From the NCBI RefSeq assembly GCF_026914265.1, contig NC_069124.1:19819648-19883647 (forward strand): a stretch of DNA of 64,000 bases, read 5' to 3'. Positions 10,847 to 21,859 of the stretch are shown in pieces. Below the pieces are notes generated by a model. That model was not told the DNA's origin. It saw only the letters and a program-made list of their open reading frames with translations, and did no database searches. The position numbers were made by a program, and so were the translations under genes. The first letter of the stretch is position 1, and every line of letters starts with the position of its first letter. The stretch is from Mya arenaria (lineage: Eukaryota; Mollusca; Bivalvia; Myida; Myidae).

Positions 10847-11689
10847 TCCACTAATGTCAAAAGTCTCTGGACTTGGCTTTCTGCTGAAATATCGACCAAT
10901 GTAGACGTTAACCAACTATGAACGGGTGGATGCTCCAAATGATCCCACCATTTGCGACTGTTCTGTGATTTCCGTATTGGTTCGTGAAAGGACATTCGAA
11001 GTAATGCACTAGTAATACCCCGGATTTTGGGATGTGTTGATTTATAACATCTATATACTGTTTTCTAACTTAAGATATTCTTTCTGGAAAGCTAAATTTC
11101 CACAGTAAACAATTCATTTTAGAAGCCAAAATAGTTTATGATAACAATAATAAATCTTTGAATGGAATACTGTTTACAATACCTGGTTGTCTATTTGCAA
11201 TATGGTGCAGATGTACTTATTACACCCGAGGTACATTAGTATAAAGGGATGGTGGCATAAAACATTTATGACTTGGTGCATGTGTTTAACATGCACATCA
11301 AATTCAGAGAAGATCAAAGAGATATGACGATCTTGGAATTATGTCGAAAATCGATCGTTTACGATTGAGTTAGTCAATAATTAATCGCATAATCACTGGA
11401 TCGATGTTTTTCTACCAGGTTATTAATCTTAAAAAAAGGAAAAATATATTGGAACAGCAATATACGTTATTTAGTATTCAGCTTATAACCTCAAGCTGAC
11501 ATACAATTGAATTAAAACACGTTTCCGAACCGTTCATTTCGATTACATCATTAATTATTAATGGAAATGGTCTAACAGTAATTTTCGATGATCGATTATA
11601 TCCTTTGATAGATTTTCAAAACATGGAAGATCATCAGATTTCGAAGAACTTAATTCCGTGATTAAGTGTGATTTATAGTTATTGTCGAA
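10847..11689. other. 3' flank of copy 2
   Basis: Paralogous to the flanks after the other copies. It likely includes the 3' UTR up to the AATAAA at 11149-11154. No further gene is seen. It keeps the ATCGAT-rich stretch seen in unit 1. Confidence 0.5.
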
Positions 11690-12190
11690 ATGGTGAAAAG
11701 GCAATGAGTTATTAGCTGTAAATACGCGTATTGTGGAATTGTGTTTAAATGGCTTTGTTTATTAACAATGTAAATATTGAAGAAACATTAGCCCTTACTT
11801 CAAGTATCTGATCAAACAGAATACTTCATGTATATGAGCTCATCGAATTCAAACAGGATAGTACGAATATCAATCTGACGTGGGAAAACCTCTCGGTTTA
11901 TTTGTTATTATATATTCATCGCTCAACCGCAAACAAGTTATGTACACTCGCATGTTTGATCTTGTTTTATATGAATGCCATCGAAAATGAATATCATTTC
12001 CTTTAAGACTGTCCAAGATATCATAATCTACGAAAGTAATTCTTTAAAACCATACTTTTGCCACTGGCCAATAAAACTTAAGTGTATTGCCCCTTTGTCC
12101 TCAGACAGTGAAAAAACCTATGCACAATGTTCGTAAATATTTATATCATGCATCTTTGAAACTATCAAGAACTTAATTAAGAATTTGATA
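11690..12190 (+). mobile_element. old LINE C-terminal fragment, unit 2
   Basis: Same ancient ORF2-tail remnant as in unit 1. Its frame resembles the open 96-residue version in unit 3 (LTSSICSNRILHVYELI..., NAIENEYHFLL.CPRYHNLRK) but is interrupted here. No reason to think it is expressed. Confidence 0.5.
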
Positions 12191-12477
12191 CTATGATTTA
12201 TAGTATACTTCTCTATTGGCTATGTCTTTGCTCTCCACGATGATTTGTTTCATAAAATAATTGATTTATTTGAGATGTTTTGCATTTTGGGTATGAATGT
12301 TATATAATTTAATGCTGAATAAATGTTATGATAAGATAATTGATATACATGTCCATGAGGCATAGGCAATAGGTTATACACATTGTATACCTGATCCCTG
12401 AGGTCAGGTTTGGCGCCTTTTAGGACTGATTTTATTTGCACATGCGTTTGTAACTGTTATAGTCTAAGAGTAAGCAC
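12191..12477. other. intergenic, possibly 3' UTR of the old LINE
   Basis: Conserved in units 2, 3 and 4 and partly in unit 5 (ATATACATGTCCATGAGGCA). The minus-strand open frame across it is a by-product of conserved DNA. No gene is recognised. Confidence 0.35.
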
Positions 12478-12482
12478 CCTGG

Positions 12483-12995
12483 CCCCAATATCATGAAACT
12501 ACTTAAGTAAAATCTCAATCTCAATCTGAACTGCTTCTCCCCCATTACAGTATGACATTATCCCCCATTACAGTATGACATTATTCCCCATTACAGTATG
12601 ACATTATTCCCCATTACAGTATGACATTATCCCCCATTACAGTATGACATTATTCCCCATTACAGTATGACATTATTAAAAAGTACTCAAAACTTCTTCA
12701 TTCTCACATGCATTATGTTGATTAACATGATTCCTTAATATTTCAAAAAGAATATTTCTACAGCACGAAATGTACTTGAGTAAAACTTAAAAATAATAAA
12801 TTGGACTCAAGTACAATTTTTGCTCTCAATTTTTTTCCTATCTAATATTGACCTTTTTTTCAACATAATGAATAAGAGAATGCGATTTTATAAAGGGTAA
12901 TACATTTACAATTGTGAATCATATGATGCTGTAAATTGATAAAAGAGTTGAGACTGAGATTGAGATTTGACTTGAGTATTTTCGTGATATTGGGC
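12483..12995. mobile_element. MITE flanked by CCTGG, unit 2
   Basis: Terminal inverted repeats of about 50 bp. The left end is CCCCAATATCATGAAACTAC and the right end TTTTCGTGATATTGGGC; both continue into CAAATCTCAATCTCA and its complement. Flanked by CCTGG at 12478-12482 and 12996-13000. Unit 5 at 43999-44003 has a single CCTGG with the same neighbours, an empty site. The left half carries a 23-bp tandem repeat at 12538-12675. No coding frame, 513 bp. Confidence 0.88.
12538..12675. repeat. 23-bp tandem repeat inside MITE, about 6 copies
   Basis: Repeated CCCCATTACAGTATGACATT with a short AT spacer. The same MITE carries about 3 copies in unit 3 and about 5 in unit 4, so copy number changed after insertion or duplication. 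Confidence 0.9.
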
Positions 12996-13174
12996 CCTGG
13001 TCTAAAACTGTGGCTATTACCTTTAAGCGATGCATGCACAGATTTTATGTTGGTAAAATATGTTTTTACTTGAAATTGAGTTATTTTAAAATCGTTTAAA
13101 TAATCGTCAACACCAAATTGTAGCTGACAAATACTCGTTTGACAGAAAATGTTGTAAATCCAAGCTTTTTATGA

Positions 13175-13552
13175 ATGTAATATATCGAATGTAATATTTT
13201 AGAAGATGAATACCATTTTGTTATTGAATATCCATTGTAAAATGATATTCGAAACTCTTTATTGCCATCCTTCTATTTACGACATCCTAGAATGCACAAA
13301 TTTATAGAGTTAATTGACACTAAAAATGAAGGAACATTGAAGAATTTGAGTGTATTTGTTTACAAAGCTTTTCACATTATGTCAAATAGACATTTTGTAA
13401 CAGTCTAGTGTTATAGCCATTGTCATAAAATTTATTAGTTAATATGTTACCGCACAAGTACATATTATTTGTATTTGTCACCATTGTGCACTTTATGTCT
13501 CATGGGTCTACGACCTCCTGGTTTATTATAAATAAAACTTGAAACTTGAAAC
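13175..13552 (+). mobile_element. 5'-truncated LINE, 3' end only, unit 2
   Basis: The + strand frame reads NILEDEYHFVIEYPL, stop, NDIRNSLLPSFYLRHP, RMHKFIELIDTKNEGTLKN, LSVFVYKAFH, the C-terminus of a CR1/Jockey-type ORF2. A 3' UTR follows, ending TATAAATAAAACTTGAAACT with a CTTGAAA tail repeat. Direct repeats TTATGA flank it at 13169-13174 and 13553-13558. Unit 3 near 19180-19190 lacks the insert. A second copy is in unit 4. Confidence 0.85.
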
Positions 13553-13558
13553 TTATGA

Positions 13559-14154
13559 CTCAATTTTCACTGGCGTTAATAACACGTTTCAGCATAGTAG
13601 AACTGTTTCCGTCACAGTGTTAATATTCTAAACACAGTTTTATTTTGAACTTTTCAGGTAGTTCATTATTGAATGAAGCTTCCAAATTAATATGTTATAC
13701 TTCCTGAATTGTTTGCACTGAGATACACAGAAAATGGGGTTTTGTAAGGGGTGAAATCCTGACAACAATAAACAATTGTATGCCTGATTTTTCTTGAAAT
13801 GTTATGATAACCTACTTAAAAGATTGTTCCAAAAAATAATTTTTAAACATGGTTTGAAAAAATTGTGAATGCAAACTTTTATAACATTATGTTAATAGAG
13901 TTTCTGATTTTCGATTTTCCCTAATGTAATTGTACAGTTTTAGGTTACAACACGTTTGTTTAATTTATAGTCATATGCTAAAAAATTGACAAACCAAACA
14001 TTTTACAATATACTTATTTAATAAAAAAATATTGTTTACTTTCACTTTCCTTTTTTGTTTACTTAACACAGGTATTTGTCATTTTAGTGTCGTTTAAGTG
14101 GACATTGGCACATTGTACACATATTGGCATTACATCGACCTACCTTAAAGCTGC
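13559..14154. other. intergenic, unit 2
   Basis: Near-identical to 7500-8091 of unit 1. No gene is seen. Confidence 0.5.
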
Positions 14155-14503
14155 ACTCTCACAGATTGAACGTTTTGACAACTTTTTTATTTTTTGTCTT
14201 GGAACGAGCCAATTTTTGCGAAAATCCATGGAAACCAGTTATATAGGACTGCTGACAAAAAAGTAGATCGCAGATTTTAATATCTAAGTTTAAAAATTGA
14301 TGTTTTATGCATTTTTTTAAACCGTTAGTTTAAGCCATAAAACATCAATTTTCGAACGGAAATATGAAAATCTACTTTCTGATTTTTTTGTCAGCAATCT
14401 TATATCATTGGTTTGCAGATATTTACGCAAAAATTTGCTCTTTCCCAGACAAAAAATAAAAAAAAGTTGTAAAAATGGTATATCTGTGAGAGTGCAGCTT
14501 TAA
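14155..14503. mobile_element. TTAA-flanked foldback MITE, unit 2
   Basis: Almost identical to the element at 8092-8440 and at the same paralogous place, so it was carried along by duplication rather than inserted independently. Confidence 0.88.
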
Positions 14504-15176
14504 TGCGCAACGCAGCCATTGAGGATTTAAGCTTGAACCAATACAATACTCCAAGCCTTTCCAAATCAATACAGTTCAATCAATTTTTATTGTGTTCCTT
14601 AGGTCTGGATAGGGTTAGATCCTATTCAAAAACAGGTTTTTTATTAGGCTGGCTTTATGAAACAAAATGAATGATCAGTATTGACACACGTTGCAAGATA
14701 CATGATTCAATTAGACTGGAATGGAGAACCTGTGCTTTTATAAAATATAAGGGTATACAGTCGAAACCCGTTGGCTCGAGATCGCTTGGCTCGATCCCCT
14801 CGTTGGCTCGAACTGGATGTAGAGGATTTTTTTGCAATGAAATTAAGAAATGAAAAAAAAATAACTGCTTGTTAATTAGATATTATTTTTTTTAGATATG
14901 GTCTTTCTTCCCAGGAAACGGATTATTCGAGAGTGATTACTTATGTTTTTACCTTTTGTCACAATCGACCAAAAAAATGTCACAATCGAGCAAAAATAAT
15001 TTAGTATAAATGAACAAATGTTTTAATTATTGTATCGTTATTTAATGTGAATAGTGTAGTGGTTCACGTGTTTAATTAATTAATTTAATTAATTATAAAC
15101 GTGGATATAAGATTGAATTAAGATGAATATTGAATACCATCCCTTCAAACGACTGATAAAGAAGAAAATAATCATA
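14504..15176. other. intergenic, unit 2
   Basis: Near-identical to 8441-9112, including the CAGTCGAAACCC-type end at about 14757. No gene is seen. Confidence 0.5.
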
Positions 15177-15515
15177 ATAGTTATCCGGTTTCACTTTTAA
15201 AACCAATTGGCATATCCGCTTTAACCACAATTGTCAGTTTTTATCAGTAGATGCATGGAGCGAACGCTTTTTATATTGTTAACTGCTCAAATAGCATTTA
15301 GTTAAAATCTAACTGTGAGTATTTTGAGTTGTGTGAAATTAATATTTCACTTGCTTTAACTATTTACTTTACCAACGAATCAATTTGCTTCTTTTGTTTG
15401 TTCTATCCGACGGAGTATATTATGAAGTTTACGATAAACCTAACCTAAACCTAAACCTAGTGCTGACTTATTTATAGAACACATTCAATCATTGACCAGC
15501 AGGACATGATTACCG
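15177..15515 (+). promoter_or_regulatory. upstream region of fucosyltransferase copy 3, with a 14-bp insertion
   Basis: Matches the upstream block of copies 1 and 2 closely, but has 14 extra bases where AACCTAAACCTAAACCTA replaces a single CCTAAC, about 15436-15460. The TATA-like TATTTATAG is at 15469-15477. The coding sequence that follows belongs to a different N-terminal type, so promoter and gene have different histories. Confidence 0.55.
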
Positions 15516-16923
15516 ATGTCGAGTCTTTGCAGCACTATAATGTTAAAGCGTGGCTACAAATTTATATTCATAGGACTAGGAGTGGTATGCTTTATTGTGT
15601 ATTTTCATCTTTATATGAGAACAGAGGCTGTTCCGCGTAGGCTGGACATGTTGCCGCGGACGGACAGACGGGCGGTTTTAAGTGATCCAGCGGTAAAGCT
15701 ACTGGTTTATTGGAAGCCATTTAATGGAGATGGGTTTTTAAAACCAGAACAGAACTGTTTGAAAAGATGTCCAGTGAAATGTAACATAACAGATGACAAA
15801 AACATGTTCTATGAAGCTGATTTAATCAATTACCACCTGACGGATTTATGGCCGGACAACTGGCACATCGATACAACAAAGACGATTGAATTTCCGGCAT
15901 ATCGCCGAAAGGAACAGATATGGGTGCTAACTAACCAAGAGCCTCCTTCAAACTTGTTTGGAAATCTCAGGGTTTTTAATAAACTGTTTAACTGGACTAT
16001 GTGGTACCGAACTGATTCAGTGGTTCCTTTCCAGTATGGCTGGTCGGTTGCTTTGACTGAAGATGAGTTGTCAAGTTCAACAAAAGATTTGAAAAGACGT
16101 AACTTCTACCGAGAGAAAAGTAGAAACATTACTGGTAGGATTAGTAACTGTGGGGACGCCTCGAGGAGATACAGACTGGTTCACAAAATGCAACAACATC
16201 TAGATATCGATATGTATGGCGGATGTTACTCCAAAAAATGCTATCATGAAAACTGCAACCAACCTTTAGAAGAATACCGATTCTACCTAGCCTTTGAGAA
16301 CTCACTTTGCACTGATTATGTCACTGAAAAATACTGGGATGCTATAAGTAGGGATCAAATTCCAATTGTTAACTGGGATTATCAGCACGTGAAAAATGTA
16401 GTTATTCCTAATTCTTTTATCAGCGTCCATGACTTTGGAGACATCAAGTCTTTCGTTGACTACTTAGAACAGGTGATGACAAATGAAACTCTTTACAATA
16501 GTTATTTCGACTGGCGGCGCCACTTCCGAACGGAGCGGCGCTGCTCTAGTTGCCTGCTGTGCCAGCACCTGTACGCAGATAAGTCGAGACGGGTTGTTGC
16601 CGACCTTGAAGGCTGGGTACGCGCGGACATATGTCCCAAAGTACAGGTACGTGTGTGCTAGATACCGACCGAACTGTCCATAGTAATTACAGTCCATGAT
16701 ATATAGAATAAACGCTCCAAGGTCACGACGTTACTTATACCGAATTGTCCACGGGCTTAACGGTCCATTGGCCAATTAATTTCAACCATGGACATCATAA
16801 TTAATTCATTGCTTCAGTTGTTCTTGGTCAATTGATTTCTGAATGGCAATCGATTTGGCATTTCAGGAGTTGAATAAGCTGGTGTTGGATATCGATCGAC
16901 GACTCTTCGAGTGGGGAATATGA
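15516..16923 (+). CDS. alpha-1,3-fucosyltransferase (GT10), copy 3; join 15516..16646, 16867..16923
   Basis: Same architecture as the other copies, but with the second N-terminal type: MSSLCSTIMLKRGYKFIFIG, then VVCFIVYFHLYMRTEAVP in the anchor, and TDRRAVLSDPAVKLL in the stem. Copy 6 shares this type; copies 1, 2, 4 and 5 do not. The catalytic middle is like copies 2 and 4. Near 335 it has FRTERRC as in copy 5, and its own ADKSRRVV. Donor CAG|GTACGT at 16646/16647, 220-bp intron, exon 2 ELNKLVLDIDRRLFEWGI. The anchor change could affect Golgi sublocation (inference). Confidence 0.92.
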
Positions 16924-17769
16924 TCCACTAATGTCAAAAGTCTCTGGACTTGGCTTACTGCTGAAATATCGACCAATGTAGACGTTAACCAACTATGAAC
17001 GGGTGGATGCTCCAAATGATCCCACCATTTGCGACTTTTCTGTGATTTCCGTATTGGTTCGTGAAAGGACATTCGAAGTAATGCACCAGTAATACCCCGG
17101 ATTTTGGGATGTGTTGATTTATAACATCTATATACTGTTTTCTAACTTAAGATATTCTTCCTGGAAAGCTAAATTTCCACAGTAAACAATTCATTTTAGA
17201 AGCCAAAATAGTTTATGATAACAATAATAAATCTTTGAATGGAATACTGTTTACAATACCTGGTTGTCTATTTGCAATATGGTGCAGATGTACTTATTAC
17301 ACCCGAGGTACATTAGTATAAAGGGATGGTGGCATAAAACATTTATGACTTGGTGCATGTGTTTAACATGCACATCAAATTCAGAGAAGATCAAAGAGAT
17401 TTGACGATCTTGGAATTATGTCGAAAATCGATCGTTTACGATTGAGTTAGTCAATAATCGATCGCATAATCACTGGATCGATGTTTTTCTACCAGGTTAT
17501 TAATCATAAAAATAGGAAAAATATATTGGAACAGCAATATACGTTATTTAGTATTCAGCTTATAACCTCAAGCTGACATACAATTGAATTAAAACACGTT
17601 TCCGAACCGTTCATTTCGATTACATCATTAATTATTAATGGAAATGGTCTAACTGTAATTTTCGGTGATCGATTATATCCTTTGATAGATTTTCAAAACA
17701 TGGAAGATCATCAGATTTCGAAGAACTTAATTCCTTGATTAAGTGTGATTTATAGTTGTTGTCGAAATG
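16924..17769. other. 3' flank of copy 3
   Basis: Nearly identical to 10847-11690, with an AATAAA about 300 bases after the stop (near 17226). No other gene is seen. Confidence 0.5.
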
Positions 17770-18250
17770 GTGAAAAGGCAATGAGTTATTAGCTGTAAAT
17801 ACGCGTATTGTGGAATTGTGTTTAAATGGCTCTGTTTGTTAACAATGTAAATATTGAAGAAACATTAGCCCTTACTTCAAGTATCTGTTCAAACAGAATA
17901 CTTCATGTATATGAGCTCATCGTATTCAAACAGGATAGTACGAATATCAATCTGACGTGGGAAAACCTCCCGGTTTATTTGTTATTATATATTCATCGCT
18001 CAACCGCAAACAAGTTATGTACACTCGCATGTTTGATCTTGTTTTATATGAATGCCATCGAAAATGAATATCATTTCCTTTTAGACTGTCCAAGATATCA
18101 TAATCTACGAAAGTAATTCTTTAAAACCATACTTTTGCCACTGGCCAACAAAACATAAGTGTATTGCCCCTTTGTCCTCAGACAGTGAAAAAACCTATGC
18201 ACAATGTTCATAAATATTTATATCATGCATCTTTGAAACTATCAAGAACT
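17770..18250 (+). mobile_element. old LINE C-terminal fragment, unit 3 (96-codon open stretch)
   Basis: The best-preserved copy of the unit-wide LINE remnant. An open frame at 17826-18116 ends NAIENEYHFLLDCPRYHNLRK in two parts, NAIENEYHFLL and DCPRYHNLRK, matching the ORF2 tail pattern of CR1/Jockey-type LINEs. Downstream a shifted frame gives KYLYHASL-like residues. Openness is probably chance or recent conversion; sister units are broken. Confidence 0.55.
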
Positions 18251-18559
18251 TAATTAAGAATTTGATACTATGATTTATAGTATACTTCTCTATTGGCTAT
18301 GTCTCTGCTCTCCACGATGATTTGTTTCATAAAATAATTGATTTATTTGAGATGTTTTGCATTTTGGGTACGAATGTTATATAATTTAATGCTGAATAAA
18401 TGTTATGATAAGATAATTGATATACATGTCCATGAGGCATAGGCAATAAGTTATACACATTGTATACCTGATCCCTGAGGTCAGGTTTGGCGCCTTTTAG
18501 GACTGATTTTATTTGCACATGCGTTTGCAACTGTTATAGTCTAAGAGTAAGCACCCTGG

Positions 18560-19011
18560 CCCCAATATCATGAAACTACTTAAGTCAAATCTCAATCTCA
18601 ATCTCAATCTCAACTACTTCTCCCCCATTACAGTATGACATTATCCTCCATTACAGTATGACATTATTCCCCATTACAGTATGACATTATTAAAAATTAC
18701 TCAAAACTTCTTCATTCTCACATGCATTATGTTGATTAACATGATTCCTTAATATTCTAAAAAGAATATTTCTACAACACGAAATGTACTTGAGTAAAAC
18801 TTAAAAATAATAAATTGGACTCAAGTACAATTTTTGCTCTCAATTTTTTTTCCTATAAAATATTGACCTTTTTTTCAACATAATGAATAAGAGAATGCGA
18901 TTTTATAAAGGGTAAAACATTTACAATTGTGAATCATATGATGCTGTAAATTGATAAAAAGAGTTGAGACTGAGATTGAGATTTGACTTGAGTATTTTCG
19001 TGATATTGGGC
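18560..19011. mobile_element. MITE flanked by CCTGG, unit 3
   Basis: Same element as at 12483, flanked by CCTGG at 18555-18559 and 19012-19016. It is 452 bp, shorter because the internal 23-bp repeat has about three copies (18622-18690). Confidence 0.86.
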
Positions 19012-19016
19012 CCTGG

Positions 19017-20336
19017 TCTAAAACTGTGGCTATTACCTTTAAGCGATGCATGAACAGATTTTATGTTGGTAAAAATATGTTTTTATTTGAAATTAAGTTA
19101 TTTTAAAATCGTTTGAATAATCGTCAACACCAAATTGTAGCTGACAAATGCTCATATGAACAAAATGTTGTTAATCAAAGGTTATTATGACTCAATTTTC
19201 ACAGGCGTTAATAAGACAGCAAAGTAGAACTATTTCAGTCACAGTGTTAATATAATAAACACAGTTTTATTTTAAACTTTTCAGGTAGTTCATTATTGAA
19301 TGAAGCTTCTTAATTAATATGTTATACTTCCTGAATTGTTTGCACTGAAATACACAGAAAGAAAGGGTTTTGTAAGGGGTGAAATCCAGATAACAATAAA
19401 CAATTGTATGCCTGATTTTTCTTATTTTTGTTGATATGGTATGATAACCTACTTAAAAGGTTGTTCCGAAAAATGTTTTTAACATGGTTTGAAGAAATTG
19501 TGAATGCAAACTTTTATAAAAATTATGCTAATGCGTGAATGTGCAGATAGTCTAAAAACGATGTATAGCTTATCGGATTAGTGGATTTGAATAACCGAAC
19601 TGAATATTGAATAAAGCTAATGATGTATGGCCATATGGTAAAATTAATGAATTTAATTTTGAATATCATCCCTACGAACGATTGATAAAGAAAAAAAGCG
19701 GAAATATTTCAGCAAGCGATGACTCGAAACTCGACGTTCGTGCATAAACCAAGATGTTATCAATGTTTGTGATAAATGTTAGATAACCACTTAAAGCGAT
19801 AATATCTGCTTTGGAGAGATCATTAGACTATATTTAGGAATGAGTTTATAAACGACAGATAGAAACATTTTCGATACCCTACTTAACTTATAGCAAAATC
19901 TGTCGATAACAATTCAACCCCTTCAAAAAAATAAAAAAATAAATGTTGAAAATTAGCGTTTCGTTGTTGACAAATTGTGACGAAATGGTTACTTTTGTAA
20001 CATATATATCACCAAGAGCATTTGCCTACCATGGTGTGATGGACAGCGGTGCTCGACTGCACCTCTACAATACATGGGTTCGATCGGTGCGACCAAATTC
20101 TTCTTTTCTTCTATTTTTTTATTGTATTGTTACCAAGTTGTTTTTATCAAAATATGAACTTCATGTTTTATCTAATAACGTTGGTATGTTTTCTAAAACA
20201 ATCAATTATAAAATATTACACCCAAATATTTGGTTTTATTATGGTTACTGCACTAGTGTAAAGATTAAGGTTAAACATCTGCATTCTTTAGTTACCGATG
20301 GTTGAAATGCGCGCGGATGGTGTAACAATTGTAGTT
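19017..20336. other. intergenic, unit 3, before minisatellite
   Basis: Aligns to parts of units 4 and 6 (CGTTTCGTTGTTGACAAATT, GTGCTCGACTGCACCTCTAC). Two empty sites lie here: about 19185 for the truncated LINE and about 19793 (CCACTTAAAGCGAT) for the TTAA foldback. A 120-codon open frame at 19943-20305 has biased composition and is interrupted in the unit 4 counterpart near 33500-33890, so I do not call a gene. Confidence 0.5.
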
Positions 20337-21628
20337 ATGCATAAGTTGTCGGAGGTGGGTTAAGCTGGTAGCGCATCACATGTCGGAGGTGGGTATAGCT
20401 GATATTGCATCACATGTCGGAGTTGGGTATAGCTGATAGTGCATCACATGTCGGAGGTGAGCTTACCAGGTAGCGCATCACATGTCGGAGGAGGATATAG
20501 CTGATAGTGCATCACATGTCGGAGGTGAGCTTACCAGGTAGCGCATCACATGTCGGAGGAGGGTATAGCTGGTAGTGCATATAATGTCGGAGGTGAGCTT
20601 ACCAGGTAGCACATCAAATGTCGGAGGTGGGTAGCTGATAGTGCATCACATGTCGGAGGTAAGCTTACCAGGTAGCGCATCACATGTCGGAGGTGGGTAT
20701 AGCTGATAGTGCATCACATGTCGGAGGTGGGTATAGCTGATAGTGCATCACATGTCGGAGGTGAGCTTACCAGGTAGTGCATCACATGTCGGAGGTGAGC
20801 TTACCAGGTAGAGCATTACATGTCGGAGTTGAGCTTTCCAGTTAGTGCATCACATGTCGGAGGTGGGTATAGCTGGTAGTGCATCACATGTCGGAGGTGA
20901 GCTAACCAGGTAGAGCATCACATGTCGGAGGTGAGCTAACCAGGTAGAGCATCACATGTCGGTGTTGAGCTTACCAGTTAGTGCATCACACTATGCATCA
21001 TATGTCGGAGGTGAGCGTAGCTGGTAGTGCATCACATGTCGGAGGTGAGCTTAGCTGGTAGCGCATAACATGTCGGAGGTGAGCTAAGCTGGTAGTGCAT
21101 CACATGTCGGAGGTGAGCTTAGCTGGTAGAGCATCACATGTTGGAGTTGAGCTTAGCTGGTAGAGCATAACATGTCTAAGGTTAGCTAAGCTGGTAGTGC
21201 TTCACATGTCAGACGTGGTTCAGCTGGTAGTGCATCACATGTCGGAGGTGGGTTCAGCTCGTAGTGCATCACATGTCGGAGGTGAGCTTAGCTGGTAGTG
21301 TATCACATGTCGGAGGTTGGTTTAGCTTGTAGTGCATCACATGTCGGGGGTGAGCTTAGCTGGTAGTGCATCACATGTCGGAGGTAAGCTTAGCTGGTAG
21401 TGCATCACATGTCAGAGGTGGGTTCAGCTGGTTGTGCACCACATGTCGGAGGTGAGCTTAGCTGGTAGCGCATCATAGGCCGGAAGTTTGTATAGCTGGT
21501 AGCGCATCACGTGTCGGAGGTTAGATTAGCTGGAAGCGCATCATATGTCGGAGGTGGGTATAGCTGGTAGCGCATCAAATGTCGGAGTTGGGTTCAGCTA
21601 GTAGCGCATCTTATGTCGGAGGTGAACT
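20337..21628. repeat. 34-bp minisatellite array, about 38 units
   Basis: Units of 34 bp contain CATGTCGGAGGTG, then GGTATAGCTG or AGCTTAGCTG or AGCTTACCAG, then GTAGTGCATCA. All three middle variants are mixed, so the array is old enough to have diversified. It ends about 230 bases before fucosyltransferase copy 4. Confidence 0.95.
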
Positions 21629-21859
21629 TTTGAATGTTCTTGAATAATTTAAACCACATTACTCATAGAAATATGGGGAACGTGACTCAAATTGGTCGTC
21701 CAACCTGGATCGCGTAAAGCTGTTTTGACAGTCGCCATATTGAATATCGATAATCTTAAACGAGGCGTGAATAAGAGCTATGGAGTTTACGATAATTCTA
21801 ACAGTGTTGACTTATTTATAGAACACATTCAATCATTAACCAGCAGGACATGATAACGG
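21629..21859 (+). promoter_or_regulatory. upstream region of copy 4, distal part replaced
   Basis: Only the last ~80 bases (from about 21779, GGAGTTTACGATAATTCTAA) match the other copies, including the TATA-like TATTTATA at 21813-21820. The distal block shared by copies 1, 2, 3 and 5 is absent, replaced by unrelated sequence next to the minisatellite. Expression may therefore differ (inference). Confidence 0.5.

Noticed and set aside
10786-10995. Minus-strand frame with WWDHLEHPPVHSW downstream of each gene
   Set aside because: It overlaps exon 2 and the 3' flank in antisense, varies in length between units, and shows no recognisable family.
19943-20305. 120-codon plus frame before the first 34-bp array
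   Set aside because: The unit 4 counterpart is shifted and split, composition is biased and there is no homology I recognise.
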